Below, piece by piece: positions 1 through 4,697 of a stretch of 25,732 nucleotides of DNA (within the stretch, counting starts at the first letter, position 1; each line of letters opens with the position of its first letter). The notes below the pieces were generated by a model. It saw only the letters and a program-made list of their open reading frames with translations, made no database searches and was not told the origin of the DNA. A program made the position numbers and the translations under genes. The stretch lies in IMG/VR virus record IMGVR_UViG_3300025806_000200, positions 1 to 25,732 of that record; one strand, given 5' to 3'. Source of the DNA: a virus.

Positions 1-72
1 GCAATAGAAGACTATTGGGAATGGCGTCAAGAACTAGGCACAGATTTTGATGAATGCAGTATGAGGGTATGA
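1..72 (+). CDS. C-terminal end of an unidentified early protein (partial)
   Basis: An open frame enters from the left edge and ends at TGA 70-72, encoding 23 residues that end in DECSMRV. The piece is rich in aromatic and acidic residues (EDYWEW near its start). It is too short to identify. Its stop overlaps the next ATG (TGATG at 70-74), which is typical of translationally coupled phage early genes and supports it being a real gene end. Confidence 0.5.
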   Translation, partial: AIEDYWEWRQELGTDFDECSMRV

Positions 73-215
73 TGGAAATAATAGTAGACGCACCAACACC
101 GGAACTTAAGAAAGCAATAGAAAATAAAATAGCAGATCATTTAAAAGGTCTTAGAGAAATAGAAAGGGAATACAATGACAGACTCACAAACAAAAAAGAT
201 AAAGAAACATCTTGA
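72..215 (+). CDS. Small hypothetical early protein, 47 aa
   Basis: A 47-residue ORF starts at ATG 72, directly overlapping the stop of the upstream frame. An AGGG Shine-Dalgarno lies a few bases upstream (about 64-67). The product is charged and probably helical (ELKKAIENKIADHL, then GLREIEREYNDRL) with no signal peptide or membrane segment. It overlaps the start of the next gene by about 40 nt in another frame. No family is recognised. The support is the start/stop coupling and ribosome-binding site, so confidence is moderate. Confidence 0.5.
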   Translation: MEIIVDAPTPELKKAIENKIADHLKGLREIEREYNDRLTNKKDKETS

Positions 216-402
216 AAGTGGAAAACGAATATCAGCTTTAGATGCTTTAAATAAATATGGTTGCTTTAGATTAGCGGCTAGGATTTATGATTTAAAAAAA
301 GAAGGAATGAACATATATAAATTTACTATTTATGATCCTTCTACTTATAATTATGCTGACCCTAAACTAATAACATTTTATAAGTTAGCACCTAAACTAT
401 AA
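175..402 (+). CDS. Helix-turn-helix protein (HTH_39-like), putative early regulator
   Basis: This 75-residue protein matches the small phage helix-turn-helix domain family known as HTH_39. Residues about 9-45 show the pattern: a basic helix (KIKKHLESGKRIS), then ALDALNKYGCFRLAARIYDLKKEGMNI, where the second part would be the recognition helix plus wing. A clear AGGGA ribosome site lies 5-9 nt before ATG 175. Proteins of this kind occur in phage early regions and are presumed DNA-binding, but their targets are generally unknown. The C-terminal 30 residues are rich in Tyr and Lys and are unassigned. It is followed by a GC-rich hairpin at 409-440. Confidence 0.75.
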   Translation: MTDSQTKKIKKHLESGKRISALDALNKYGCFRLAARIYDLKKEGMNIYKFTIYDPSTYNYADPKLITFYKLAPKL

Positions 403-408
403 ACAAAA

Positions 409-440
409 GCCCTGCTCAGCATGGAGGAACTGGGCAGGGC
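409..440. promoter_or_regulatory. GC-rich hairpin between early genes
   Basis: An 11-bp inverted repeat (GCCCTGCTCAG at 409-419, CTGGGCAGGGC at 430-440) has one G-U wobble in RNA and a 10-nt loop. The loop contains GGAGG, a Shine-Dalgarno core. Read on the minus strand, the stem is followed by TTTTGTTT, so it would make a credible intrinsic terminator for leftward transcription. On the plus strand no U-run follows, so there it may instead act in RNA stability or translation of the gene starting near 446. The role is inferred. Confidence 0.5.
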
Positions 441-445
441 AAAGC

Positions 446-868
446 GTGGTGAACAGGGAGAAACACACGCTGATTTCAAAATACATAACCAAACAAATAA
501 CGCAAGAGATTTCTATGGAACAAGATGAATTAAAAGCTCACCGTAAATGGATACAAATACAAATAGCAGTCATGAGACAAAAGTTTTTTATAAACCATAT
601 GCAACCCCAAGTATATGAAGCGTTCATGTTATCCTGGGCTGATGCATTGCAAGACTATAGCCAAGAAGAAATAAGCAAAGCAATTGCACAATACATTTCT
701 CAAAGCCCAAAGATTGCGCCCAATGAGGGACACATAAGGCAAATCATTATGAGAAACAGGCCAAGAGTTAAGCCAGTACCCAAGGAACCAGAGCCAAAGA
801 AAGATTTACCAACCATTGAGGAACGCAAAAAGATAGCCGCATCTCTAGGCTTAAAGGTGGTTCCATAA
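446..868 (+). CDS. Early phage protein, possibly replication-associated (helicase-loader-like)
   Basis: This 140-residue soluble protein starts at GTG 446; GTG 449 or ATG 515 (residue 24) are alternatives. The ribosome sites are weak and the start is unsure. The core from about residue 50 to 107 (QPQVYEAFMLSWADAL, then YSQEEISKAIAQYI, then PNEGHIRQIIM) looks like the helical domain of small phage proteins that act near the replicative helicase. There each site on DNA is scanned by short helices followed by a Pro/Lys-rich linker, here PKEPEPKK at about residue 118. This is a resemblance in pattern, not a firm family match. The gene stands before the recombination operon, which suits a DNA-metabolism role. 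Confidence 0.55.
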   Translation: MVNREKHTLISKYITKQITQEISMEQDELKAHRKWIQIQIAVMRQKFFINHMQPQVYEAFMLSWADALQDYSQEEISKAIAQYISQSPKIAPNEGHIRQIIMRNRPRVKPVPKEPEPKKDLPTIEERKKIAASLGLKVVP

Positions 869-890
869 CCCCCATGTTTTGGAACTAAAT

Positions 891-921
891 ATACGTCAAT
901 AAAGATGATTAATTAACGTAT
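891..921. promoter_or_regulatory. Inverted repeat, candidate operator before the recombination operon
   Basis: In the 98-nt gap before the exonuclease gene, ATACGTCAAT (891-900) and ATTAACGTAT (912-921) form a 10-bp inverted repeat with one mismatch. The half-sites are centred 21 nt apart, two helical turns, which suits a dimeric repressor. Candidates encoded nearby are the ribbon-helix-helix protein (1984-2172) and the XRE protein (3269-3550). AT-rich -10-like sequences follow, including TATAAT at 961-966, but no convincing -35/-10 pair with good spacing was found. Confidence 0.4.
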
Positions 922-978
922 GACCACCCTTGCAATTACTAATGTTATGTAATACTAATATATAATATGGAGGATATT

Positions 979-1548
979 ATGAATAGAAAAGGTTTTATCG
1001 GTGGCTCTGATGCAGTTAAGATTATGCGTGGAGAGTGGCTAGATTTATGGAAAATTAAAACAGGTCGCATTGAACCAGAGAATTTAGATCATGTGTTACC
1101 AGTACAGATTGGCATACTTACAGAGGATTTAAATCTCTCTTGGTTTGAGCGTGAAGAAAATGTATTAATTATTAATCAACAATTACAACTTGAAAAAGAT
1201 TTAGATGGTGTAAAGATTAAAGGAACAATTGATGGTGAAGTTGTAAGAGCCACAATTAAATCACTAAAAGATACTAGTCGTTACATTATTGAAGCTAAAC
1301 ATACTAATGCTTTTAATAATATGAAGAAAGTATCAGAGTATTATCAAGCACAAATGCAATTGTATATGTGGTTAGCAGAAGCAGATAATTGTTATCTCTC
1401 TGTTATCTTTGGTAATCTTAAATGGGATTGGATGATAGTTCCATACGATGAAAGTTATACTGCAACAGTATTAGATATGATCAAAGAGTTCTGGGGATAT
1501 GTTGCAAGAGATGAAGAACCAGACATAAACAGAGGAGAAGAACTATGA
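979..1548 (+). CDS. YqaJ-type viral recombinase / alkaline exonuclease
   Basis: A member of the YqaJ/lambda-exonuclease group of PD-(D/E)XK nucleases, which resect dsDNA ends 5' to 3' to give ssDNA for annealing. Counting from ATG 979, visible features are GGSDA near the N-terminus (residues 8-12), an IG..TED segment (E49), the catalytic core D85 (GTIDGE) with E105-x-K107 (IEAKH), and the helix EYYQAQMQLYMWLAE with the conserved glutamines. At 189 residues it is shorter than most YqaJ proteins. ATG 979 is preferred over in-frame ATG 967 because a perfect GGAGG lies at 969-973. Its stop overlaps the next start (ATGA), placing it in one operon with its likely partner annealing protein. Confidence 0.85.
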   Translation: MNRKGFIGGSDAVKIMRGEWLDLWKIKTGRIEPENLDHVLPVQIGILTEDLNLSWFEREENVLIINQQLQLEKDLDGVKIKGTIDGEVVRATIKSLKDTSRYIIEAKHTNAFNNMKKVSEYYQAQMQLYMWLAEADNCYLSVIFGNLKWDWMIVPYDESYTATVLDMIKEFWGYVARDEEPDINRGEEL

Positions 1549-2000
1549 ATAAACACATGGAGTTATGGAATAAAGTAAGCAAGACTGATGAAACATACAC
1601 TAAAAAAGTAAACTTTGGTCGTGGATTTACAGCTATTGATGCTCATTATCAAATAAGAAATGTTACTGAACAGTTTGGAGTAGTAGGTGTAGGTTGGGGA
1701 TGGAACTCAACAACAGAATATATTCATTTACCTAATAAAGATGTAGTTGTGGTGTCAGGTGTTTCCGTTTGGACAAACGCAAATGAGAAAAATATATTCG
1801 GTCCATTTAATGGATGTAAATTATTATACGATGCAAAAAAAGATAAGCTTGATGATGATGCACCAAAGAAAGCTATTACTGATGGCTTAACAAAAGCAAT
1901 ATCACATTTAGGATTTAATGCAGATGTATTTTTAGGTAAATTTGATGGAAATAAATATACACAAAATGAGAAAGGAAAAAGTAATGACGCAGGTTGGTAG
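1545..2000 (+). CDS. Single-strand annealing protein (Rad52/Erf/Sak-like)
   Basis: This 151-residue protein is likely the annealase that works with the upstream exonuclease. Features include FTAIDAHYQI near residue 30, GVGWGW at about 48-53, and the C-terminal signature KKAITDGLTKAISHLGF followed by NADVFLGKFDGNKY (about 106-138). That signature is typical of phage Rad52/Sak-type recombinases, in which the Gly-rich beta strands and following helices form the annealing ring. Which superfamily (Rad52, Erf or Red-beta) it belongs to cannot be decided by eye. Translation is coupled to the exonuclease (4-nt overlap) and a GAGGAG ribosome site precedes it. The end overlaps the next gene by 17 nt. 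Confidence 0.7.
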   Translation: MNKHMELWNKVSKTDETYTKKVNFGRGFTAIDAHYQIRNVTEQFGVVGVGWGWNSTTEYIHLPNKDVVVVSGVSVWTNANEKNIFGPFNGCKLLYDAKKDKLDDDAPKKAITDGLTKAISHLGFNADVFLGKFDGNKYTQNEKGKSNDAGW

Positions 2001-2172
2001 ACCTCAAGCAGACAATAAGAAAATGGTAGCGATTAATCTATCTCTACCGCAAGCAATGCTTGATGCAGTGCAAGCACAAGCAGACGCTATCGGAGAATCT
2101 AAAGGTATGATAATCCGAGCGGCACTAAGACAAATGTTTTCAGTACAACAACAAGGAGTAAACAATGACTGA
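1984..2172 (+). CDS. Ribbon-helix-helix (CopG/Arc-like) DNA-binding protein
   Basis: A 62-residue protein with a classic ribbon-helix-helix layout: a short beta strand (KMVAINLSLP), helix A (PQAMLDAVQAQADAIG) and helix B (SKGMIIRAALRQMF). Such proteins bind DNA as dimers through the beta ribbon and often repress their own operon. ATG 1984 is chosen over in-frame ATGs at 1942 and 1966 because AAAGGA lies just before it and because the upstream starts would overlap the annealing protein more deeply. It ends with an 8-nt overlap into the next gene. It is a candidate ligand for the inverted repeats at 891-921 or 2549-2567. Confidence 0.8.
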   Translation: MTQVGRPQADNKKMVAINLSLPQAMLDAVQAQADAIGESKGMIIRAALRQMFSVQQQGVNND

Positions 2173-2536
2173 ATATGATAACACAAATAGCGGAGCAGTA
2201 TTTAAACCAAGGGATGTTATGAAGATGATACTCCAAGGCAAACTAAACTTAGAAGGTAATGACAGAGATTTAATTGTTGTTAGCGATACATCACAAGCTG
2301 GTAAAAAATATATGAAACTCTATCAAAAGGTTGGCGCTATGTTTCCTAATGATAAAGAGGGCAATGAAAAAAGACCAGACTTTGCTGGTAAGTTAGAGGA
2401 CTATGCCACTAATAAAGATATGGTCATTGCCGCTTGGACTAAGGATAAAGGTGGCAGTAAATATATGACCCTTAGTATTGAGGAGAAACGTGGAGCCTCA
2501 CCATCACAAGAGTTAAAGGATGAGATACCATTTTAA
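2165..2536 (+). CDS. DUF736/SSB-like protein with an SSB-type C-terminal tip
   Basis: This 123-residue protein begins NTNSGAVFK, as in DUF736-type proteins. It also has PDFAGKLED (about 71-79) and VIAAWTKDKGGSKYMTLSIEEK (about 87-108), a beta-rich pattern seen in small OB-like phage and ICE proteins. The chain ends in KDEIPF, which closely matches the acidic, Phe-terminated tip with which bacterial SSB recruits repair and replication enzymes. The linker before the tip (GASPSQE) is short and disordered-looking. It is the last gene of the exonuclease-annealase cluster, preceded by AAGGAG. A role as a phage ssDNA-binding or SSB-mimic protein is inferred. Confidence 0.65.
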   Translation: MTEYDNTNSGAVFKPRDVMKMILQGKLNLEGNDRDLIVVSDTSQAGKKYMKLYQKVGAMFPNDKEGNEKRPDFAGKLEDYATNKDMVIAAWTKDKGGSKYMTLSIEEKRGASPSQELKDEIPF

Positions 2537-2548
2537 ATTGTCGTGTAT

Positions 2549-2567
2549 TAATTAATCGGATTAATTA
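2549..2567. promoter_or_regulatory. Perfect palindrome, candidate operator
   Basis: TAATTAATC (2549-2557) and GATTAATTA (2559-2567) are perfect 9-bp inverted arms around one central G. The site lies just after the SSB-like gene and immediately before the hairpin pair at 2570-2611. The AT-rich symmetric form suits an XRE or ribbon-helix-helix dimer. There is no experimental or comparative support here. Confidence 0.4.
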
Positions 2568-2569
2568 GA

Positions 2570-2588
2570 CCACAAGCTGTGGGTTTTT
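2570..2588 (+). terminator. Possible intrinsic terminator after the recombination operon
   Basis: CCACA (2570-2574), AGC loop and TGTGG (2578-2582) form a short 5-bp stem followed by GTTTTT (2583-2588). The stem is short for a strong terminator. The TGTGGGT strand can instead pair with ACCCACA at 2605-2611, forming a longer hairpin (2578-2611) whose inner stem is TTAAGTA/TACTTAA. The two folds exclude each other. Confidence 0.45.
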
Positions 2589-2628
2589 AAGTAACTACTT
2601 AATTACCCACACACTAACGGAGGAAATA

Positions 2629-2847
2629 ATGAAAAAGAAATACCCGAATAAACTAATAGAACAAGCACATCATTTAGCATTTGAAACTAAAGCAAGTAAC
2701 AAAGCTATTGCTAAGAAATTAAATTTAAAAGCAGACCAATTAGATTATGTTTTGTATACACTTAAACCAAAAGAAAAACCAAAGCCTAAAGAACCTACTA
2801 TCACTGAAAGTTTCTTAGACTTTTTTATTGCGGATAAATTTAGATGA
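2629..2847 (+). CDS. Small basic protein, possible DNA-binding, 72 aa
   Basis: A strong GGAGG site lies 7 nt before ATG 2629. The N-terminal half has a helix-turn-helix-like pattern (IEQAHHLAFE, then SNKAIAKKLNLKADQLDYVLYTL), resembling sigma-region-4 or homeodomain-like short domains. It is followed by a Lys-Pro linker with KEKPKPKEP at about residues 47-55, and a hydrophobic tail (ESFLDFFIADKF). No precise family is recognised. It is the first gene after the hairpin leader at 2549-2611 and may be controlled by it. Confidence 0.6.
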   Translation: MKKKYPNKLIEQAHHLAFETKASNKAIAKKLNLKADQLDYVLYTLKPKEKPKPKEPTITESFLDFFIADKFR

Positions 2848-3011
2848 CTACACCGCAACAAATAATTGACAGACTTAAAAGAGTAGCTAGTATAATACAG
2901 CTAGATGCTGTTGAAAAGAACAGGGCAGGAGTTAGGAACAGAGGCGATGAGTTGCTAGCTCTATTAATTTTATTAGAACAAAGTTTAAAGGAAAATAATA
3001 ATGCAAGCTGA
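2844..3011 (+). CDS. Small helical protein, 55 aa
   Basis: An ORF of 55 residues starts at ATG 2844, overlapping the upstream stop (ATGA), and ends at TGA 3009-3011 inside the next gene. It encodes two amphipathic helices (PQQIIDRLKRVASIIQLDAVE and ELLALLILLEQSLKEN), suggesting a helical hairpin or small coiled coil. The coupled start and tight packing support expression. Its function is unknown. A promoter-like sequence lies inside it (2866-2896). Confidence 0.6.
   Translation: MTTPQQIIDRLKRVASIIQLDAVEKNRAGVRNRGDELLALLILLEQSLKENNNAS
2866..2896 (+). promoter_or_regulatory. Sigma-70-like promoter candidate with consensus hexamers
   Basis: TTGACA (2866-2871) and TATAAT (2891-2896) both match the bacterial consensus exactly, separated by 19 nt. 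That is longer than the preferred 16-18 nt, so activity is uncertain. It lies within the 55-aa ORF and would drive the DUF6378, XRE and nuclease genes. In AT-rich DNA one perfect hexamer is common; two on the same strand at near-correct spacing is less so. Confidence 0.35.
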
Positions 3012-3303
3012 TCCAATCTTTATGTCACGCAGAGACAAAGTATTACACGAAGCCAATGAATTAATAAGTAAAGATAGGAACAATCAGTATGGAGATCCCC
3101 AAAAGAACATGGAGTTAATAAGAAAAAATTGGGAAGAAGTCTTGCAATGTAAGATAGAATTGTGGCAAGTACCATTTATGTTAGCCGAAATGAAGATGGC
3201 TAGAATTAAAAGCGGTGGTTACAAGGAAGATTCGATAGTAGATTGTATTGGATATTTGGCATTAGCAAGTGAACTTAAAGACAAAAACATTTCCAAACTA
3301 TAA
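3001..3303 (+). CDS. DUF6378 family protein
   Basis: This 100-residue protein carries the pattern of the phage DUF6378 family: KDRNNQYGDPQKNMELI (about 24-40), a tryptophan-containing helix, then the hydrophobic helix with MLAEMKMARIK, and KEDSIVDCIGYLALASEL at the end. The two helices with E..KM.R and DS..D..GY.AL resemble the all-alpha NTP pyrophosphatase (MazG-like) fold. A nucleotide-housekeeping role is possible, but no activity is established that I know of. Overlaps with both neighbours indicate a tightly packed operon. Confidence 0.75.
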   Translation: MQADPIFMSRRDKVLHEANELISKDRNNQYGDPQKNMELIRKNWEEVLQCKIELWQVPFMLAEMKMARIKSGGYKEDSIVDCIGYLALASELKDKNISKL

Positions 3304-3550
3304 GGAACAGACGTATGTTACAGGGTCTTACGCAAACCTTATTGATGCAATGGTATGTTACAGGAACCAACTCGGAATATCTCAAGAAGAACTTGCAGAT
3401 AGGATTGGATGCGCTTCATCATTGGTGCATAAATGGGAACAACATAAGCGAGTGCCTTCGGGTTTCTTGTTTACCTGTTGGTTAGACGCTCTTGGCTGTG
3501 AGATCACGATCAACTTCAAAGAAACTCAGGCAACAGTCAGCAATATGTGA
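3269..3550 (+). CDS. XRE-family helix-turn-helix regulator
   Basis: The 93-residue frame contains a clear XRE/Cro-CI helix-turn-helix: LIDAMVCYRNQLGISQEELADRIG (scaffold and positioning helix, about 24-47), then ASSLVHKWEQHKRVPSGFLFTCWLDALG (recognition helix with the W-E pattern). The final 15 residues (EITINFKETQATVSN) give a short extension. The start is uncertain: GTG 3269 gives a 35-nt overlap with the DUF6378 gene, while ATG 3350 (residue 28) would cut helix 1; neither has a good ribosome site. It probably represses early genes, with the palindromes at 891-921 and 2549-2567 as possible targets. Confidence 0.8.
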   Translation: MNLKTKTFPNYKEQTYVTGSYANLIDAMVCYRNQLGISQEELADRIGCASSLVHKWEQHKRVPSGFLFTCWLDALGCEITINFKETQATVSNM

Positions 3551-3821
3551 GGCGTGTGGAATTGATTCTGATTTATTCGTTGCTATACTTGCATCAATAG
3601 AACCAACAACACATTACATTATATGTTTAAGTTGTTATGAAAGGGATACATGGCAAACAGAAATAAACTTAAAGGAACTTACCACGAAAACTGGTTCGTC
3701 AAATGGCTTACAGAAATCGGTATCCAAGCCAAAAGAGTACCGCTCAGTGGTGCGCTCGGAGGTGAGTACTCAGGAGACATCCACCTCGAAGTCGGAGGAA
3801 GAAAACTGGTGGGAGAAGTAA
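3492..3821 (+). CDS. Possible zinc-ribbon protein overlapping two genes
   Basis: An ORF of up to 109 residues uses TTG 3492 or GTG 3498 as start. Residues about 19-22 (CEAC) and 46-49 (CLSC) make a CxxC...CxxC pair about 27 residues apart, as in a zinc ribbon, with a hydrophobic block between them (DLFVAILASIEPTTHYIICL). This part looks protein-like. The C-terminal 60 residues lie in another frame over the nuclease gene (3650-3821) and are low-complexity Ser/Thr/Lys/Glu, so the real product may be ended otherwise, or the long overlap may be real. No strong ribosome site is seen. Confidence 0.4.
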   Translation: MAVRSRSTSKKLRQQSAICEACGIDSDLFVAILASIEPTTHYIICLSCYERDTWQTEINLKELTTKTGSSNGLQKSVSKPKEYRSVVRSEVSTQETSTSKSEEENWWEK

Positions 3822-3991
3822 AGTATAGAGACAAGTCAAACTTCCCTAGTCCATTTAAAGTATTAGAAGGTAGAGACATTGCCTTTTATAAGAGGAGAAC
3901 GGGCAATCCTCAAACCCTAGTCATCATGAGTGGCGATCAATTTAAAAATTTTATGGAGAAAGAAAATGAAAGCAACAGTACAGAAGTTTAA
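3650..3991 (+). CDS. Holliday-junction-resolvase-like PD-(D/E)XK nuclease
   Basis: A 113-residue protein with the layout of archaeal Hjc-like phage resolvases. It has E13 in an N-terminal helix (YHENWFVKWLTEIG), RVPLSGALGG (29-38), catalytic-type D43 (SGDIHLEV) and E56-x-K58 (GEVKYRD), followed by VLEGRDIAFYKRRTG and LVIMSGDQF. These residues are the metal-binding set of the family, which cuts branched DNA intermediates. A perfect AAAGGGAT ribosome site lies just before ATG 3650. It completes the recombination set with the exonuclease and annealase and may resolve replication concatemers. A cut-site specificity cannot be read from the sequence. Confidence 0.8.
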   Translation: MANRNKLKGTYHENWFVKWLTEIGIQAKRVPLSGALGGEYSGDIHLEVGGRKLVGEVKYRDKSNFPSPFKVLEGRDIAFYKRRTGNPQTLVIMSGDQFKNFMEKENESNSTEV

Positions 3992-4304
3992 AATAACAGA
4001 AGAACAAGAGATACTCTATGGTAAGCTAATGAAAGCATCAGCTATTGCTATGGGTCAGCAACCTAAACTACCTCATCTTAATGTATATGAAGCACAAAAT
4101 AAAAGGTTTGAAGGTAGGAGAAAAGAAGCATATGATATTATAAAAGAGTTTGGTCCATTAACAGTACTTGAGTTGCAAAATTTTATGGGTTTCCAAACTA
4201 TTGAAGGTGCAAAAAATATTATACATAAATTAACAAGGCAAAATAGAATTAAAAGATTACCTAATCTAAATAAAAATAGATATGTTTTATATGAAGTAAA
4301 GTGA
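3966..4304 (+). CDS. Winged-helix-like protein of unknown function
   Basis: This is a 112-residue product from ATG 3966, chosen over the in-frame ATG 3930 because GGAGAAAG lies immediately upstream and the longer start would overlap the nuclease more. The C-terminal half (about 52-112) looks like a winged helix: RRKEAYDIIKEFGPLTVLELQNFMG, then the recognition-type helix EGAKNIIHKLTRQNRIKRL, then a beta wing NKNRYVLYEV. The N-terminal half is a charged helical region. It is probably a DNA-binding regulator. Its TGA overlaps the next ATG (4302-4306). Confidence 0.65.
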   Translation: MKATVQKFKITEEQEILYGKLMKASAIAMGQQPKLPHLNVYEAQNKRFEGRRKEAYDIIKEFGPLTVLELQNFMGFQTIEGAKNIIHKLTRQNRIKRLPNLNKNRYVLYEVK

Positions 4305-4504
4305 TGACAGAATTAACAATCGTAAAGTTTCTCAAGCGTATAGATAAAGCTAATGTACCTAAGAATGGTTTCCCATATGATAGAGTAATAACAAGTGACA
4401 AGTTCTTAGTACAATTAGCACAAGAAGTTAGTGACTTATGCACTACAGTTATTATATTAAATGATGAGTTAGAAAGAATAAGAAAAAATTCTATTGATGT
4501 TTAA
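4304..4504 (+). CDS. Small hypothetical protein, 66 aa
   Basis: This is the last rightward gene, coupled to the winged-helix gene through ATGA (ATG 4304; GTG 4301 is the alternative). The product is soluble and helical (MTELTIVKFLKRIDKAN, then SDKFLVQLAQEVSDLCTTVIILNDELERIRKNS). No family is recognised. It ends 14 nt into the convergent minus-strand gene. Confidence 0.6.
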   Translation: MTELTIVKFLKRIDKANVPKNGFPYDRVITSDKFLVQLAQEVSDLCTTVIILNDELERIRKNSIDV

Positions 4505-4697
4505 CTTTAATGCACTGGCAATCAATATAAAATAATTCACCGCCTTTAGTTTCTATAGCATCAGCCATAACATAAACCGCTCTCTTAATATTTTGTTCGC
4601 ATCTTGCTTGTGTTGTTTCTGCAATAGGTGGAACCCAACCTTTGCACACATCCCCAACAGGAAATGTAGCACAGTATATCATAGCCATAATCCACAT
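4491..4697 (-). CDS. Small Cys-containing exported or membrane protein, 68 aa
   Basis: The start is ATG 4697, overlapping the stop of the phosphoesterase gene (TAATG). The first 12 residues (MWIMAMIYCATF) form a short hydrophobic segment, too short for a typical membrane span but usable as a weak signal or anchor. The rest holds four more cysteines, in CKGW, ARCEQ and a CQC motif near the end, possibly disulfide-bonded if exported. No family is recognised. It is the most downstream gene of the leftward late transcript. Confidence 0.6.
   Translation of the reverse strand: MWIMAMIYCATFPVGDVCKGWVPPIAETTQARCEQNIKRAVYVMADAIETKGGELFYIDCQCIKVKHQ

Noticed and set aside
961-966. Perfect TATAAT just before the exonuclease start
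   Set aside because: No good -35 at proper spacing (938-943 reads ACTAAT), and transcription would begin at about the ribosome site. Chance in AT-rich DNA is likely.
4492-4526. ATTGAT/ATCAAT inverted repeat at the convergence point, with a T-run on the minus side
   Set aside because: Six AT-rich base pairs around a loop of about 22 nt would not make a stable terminator.
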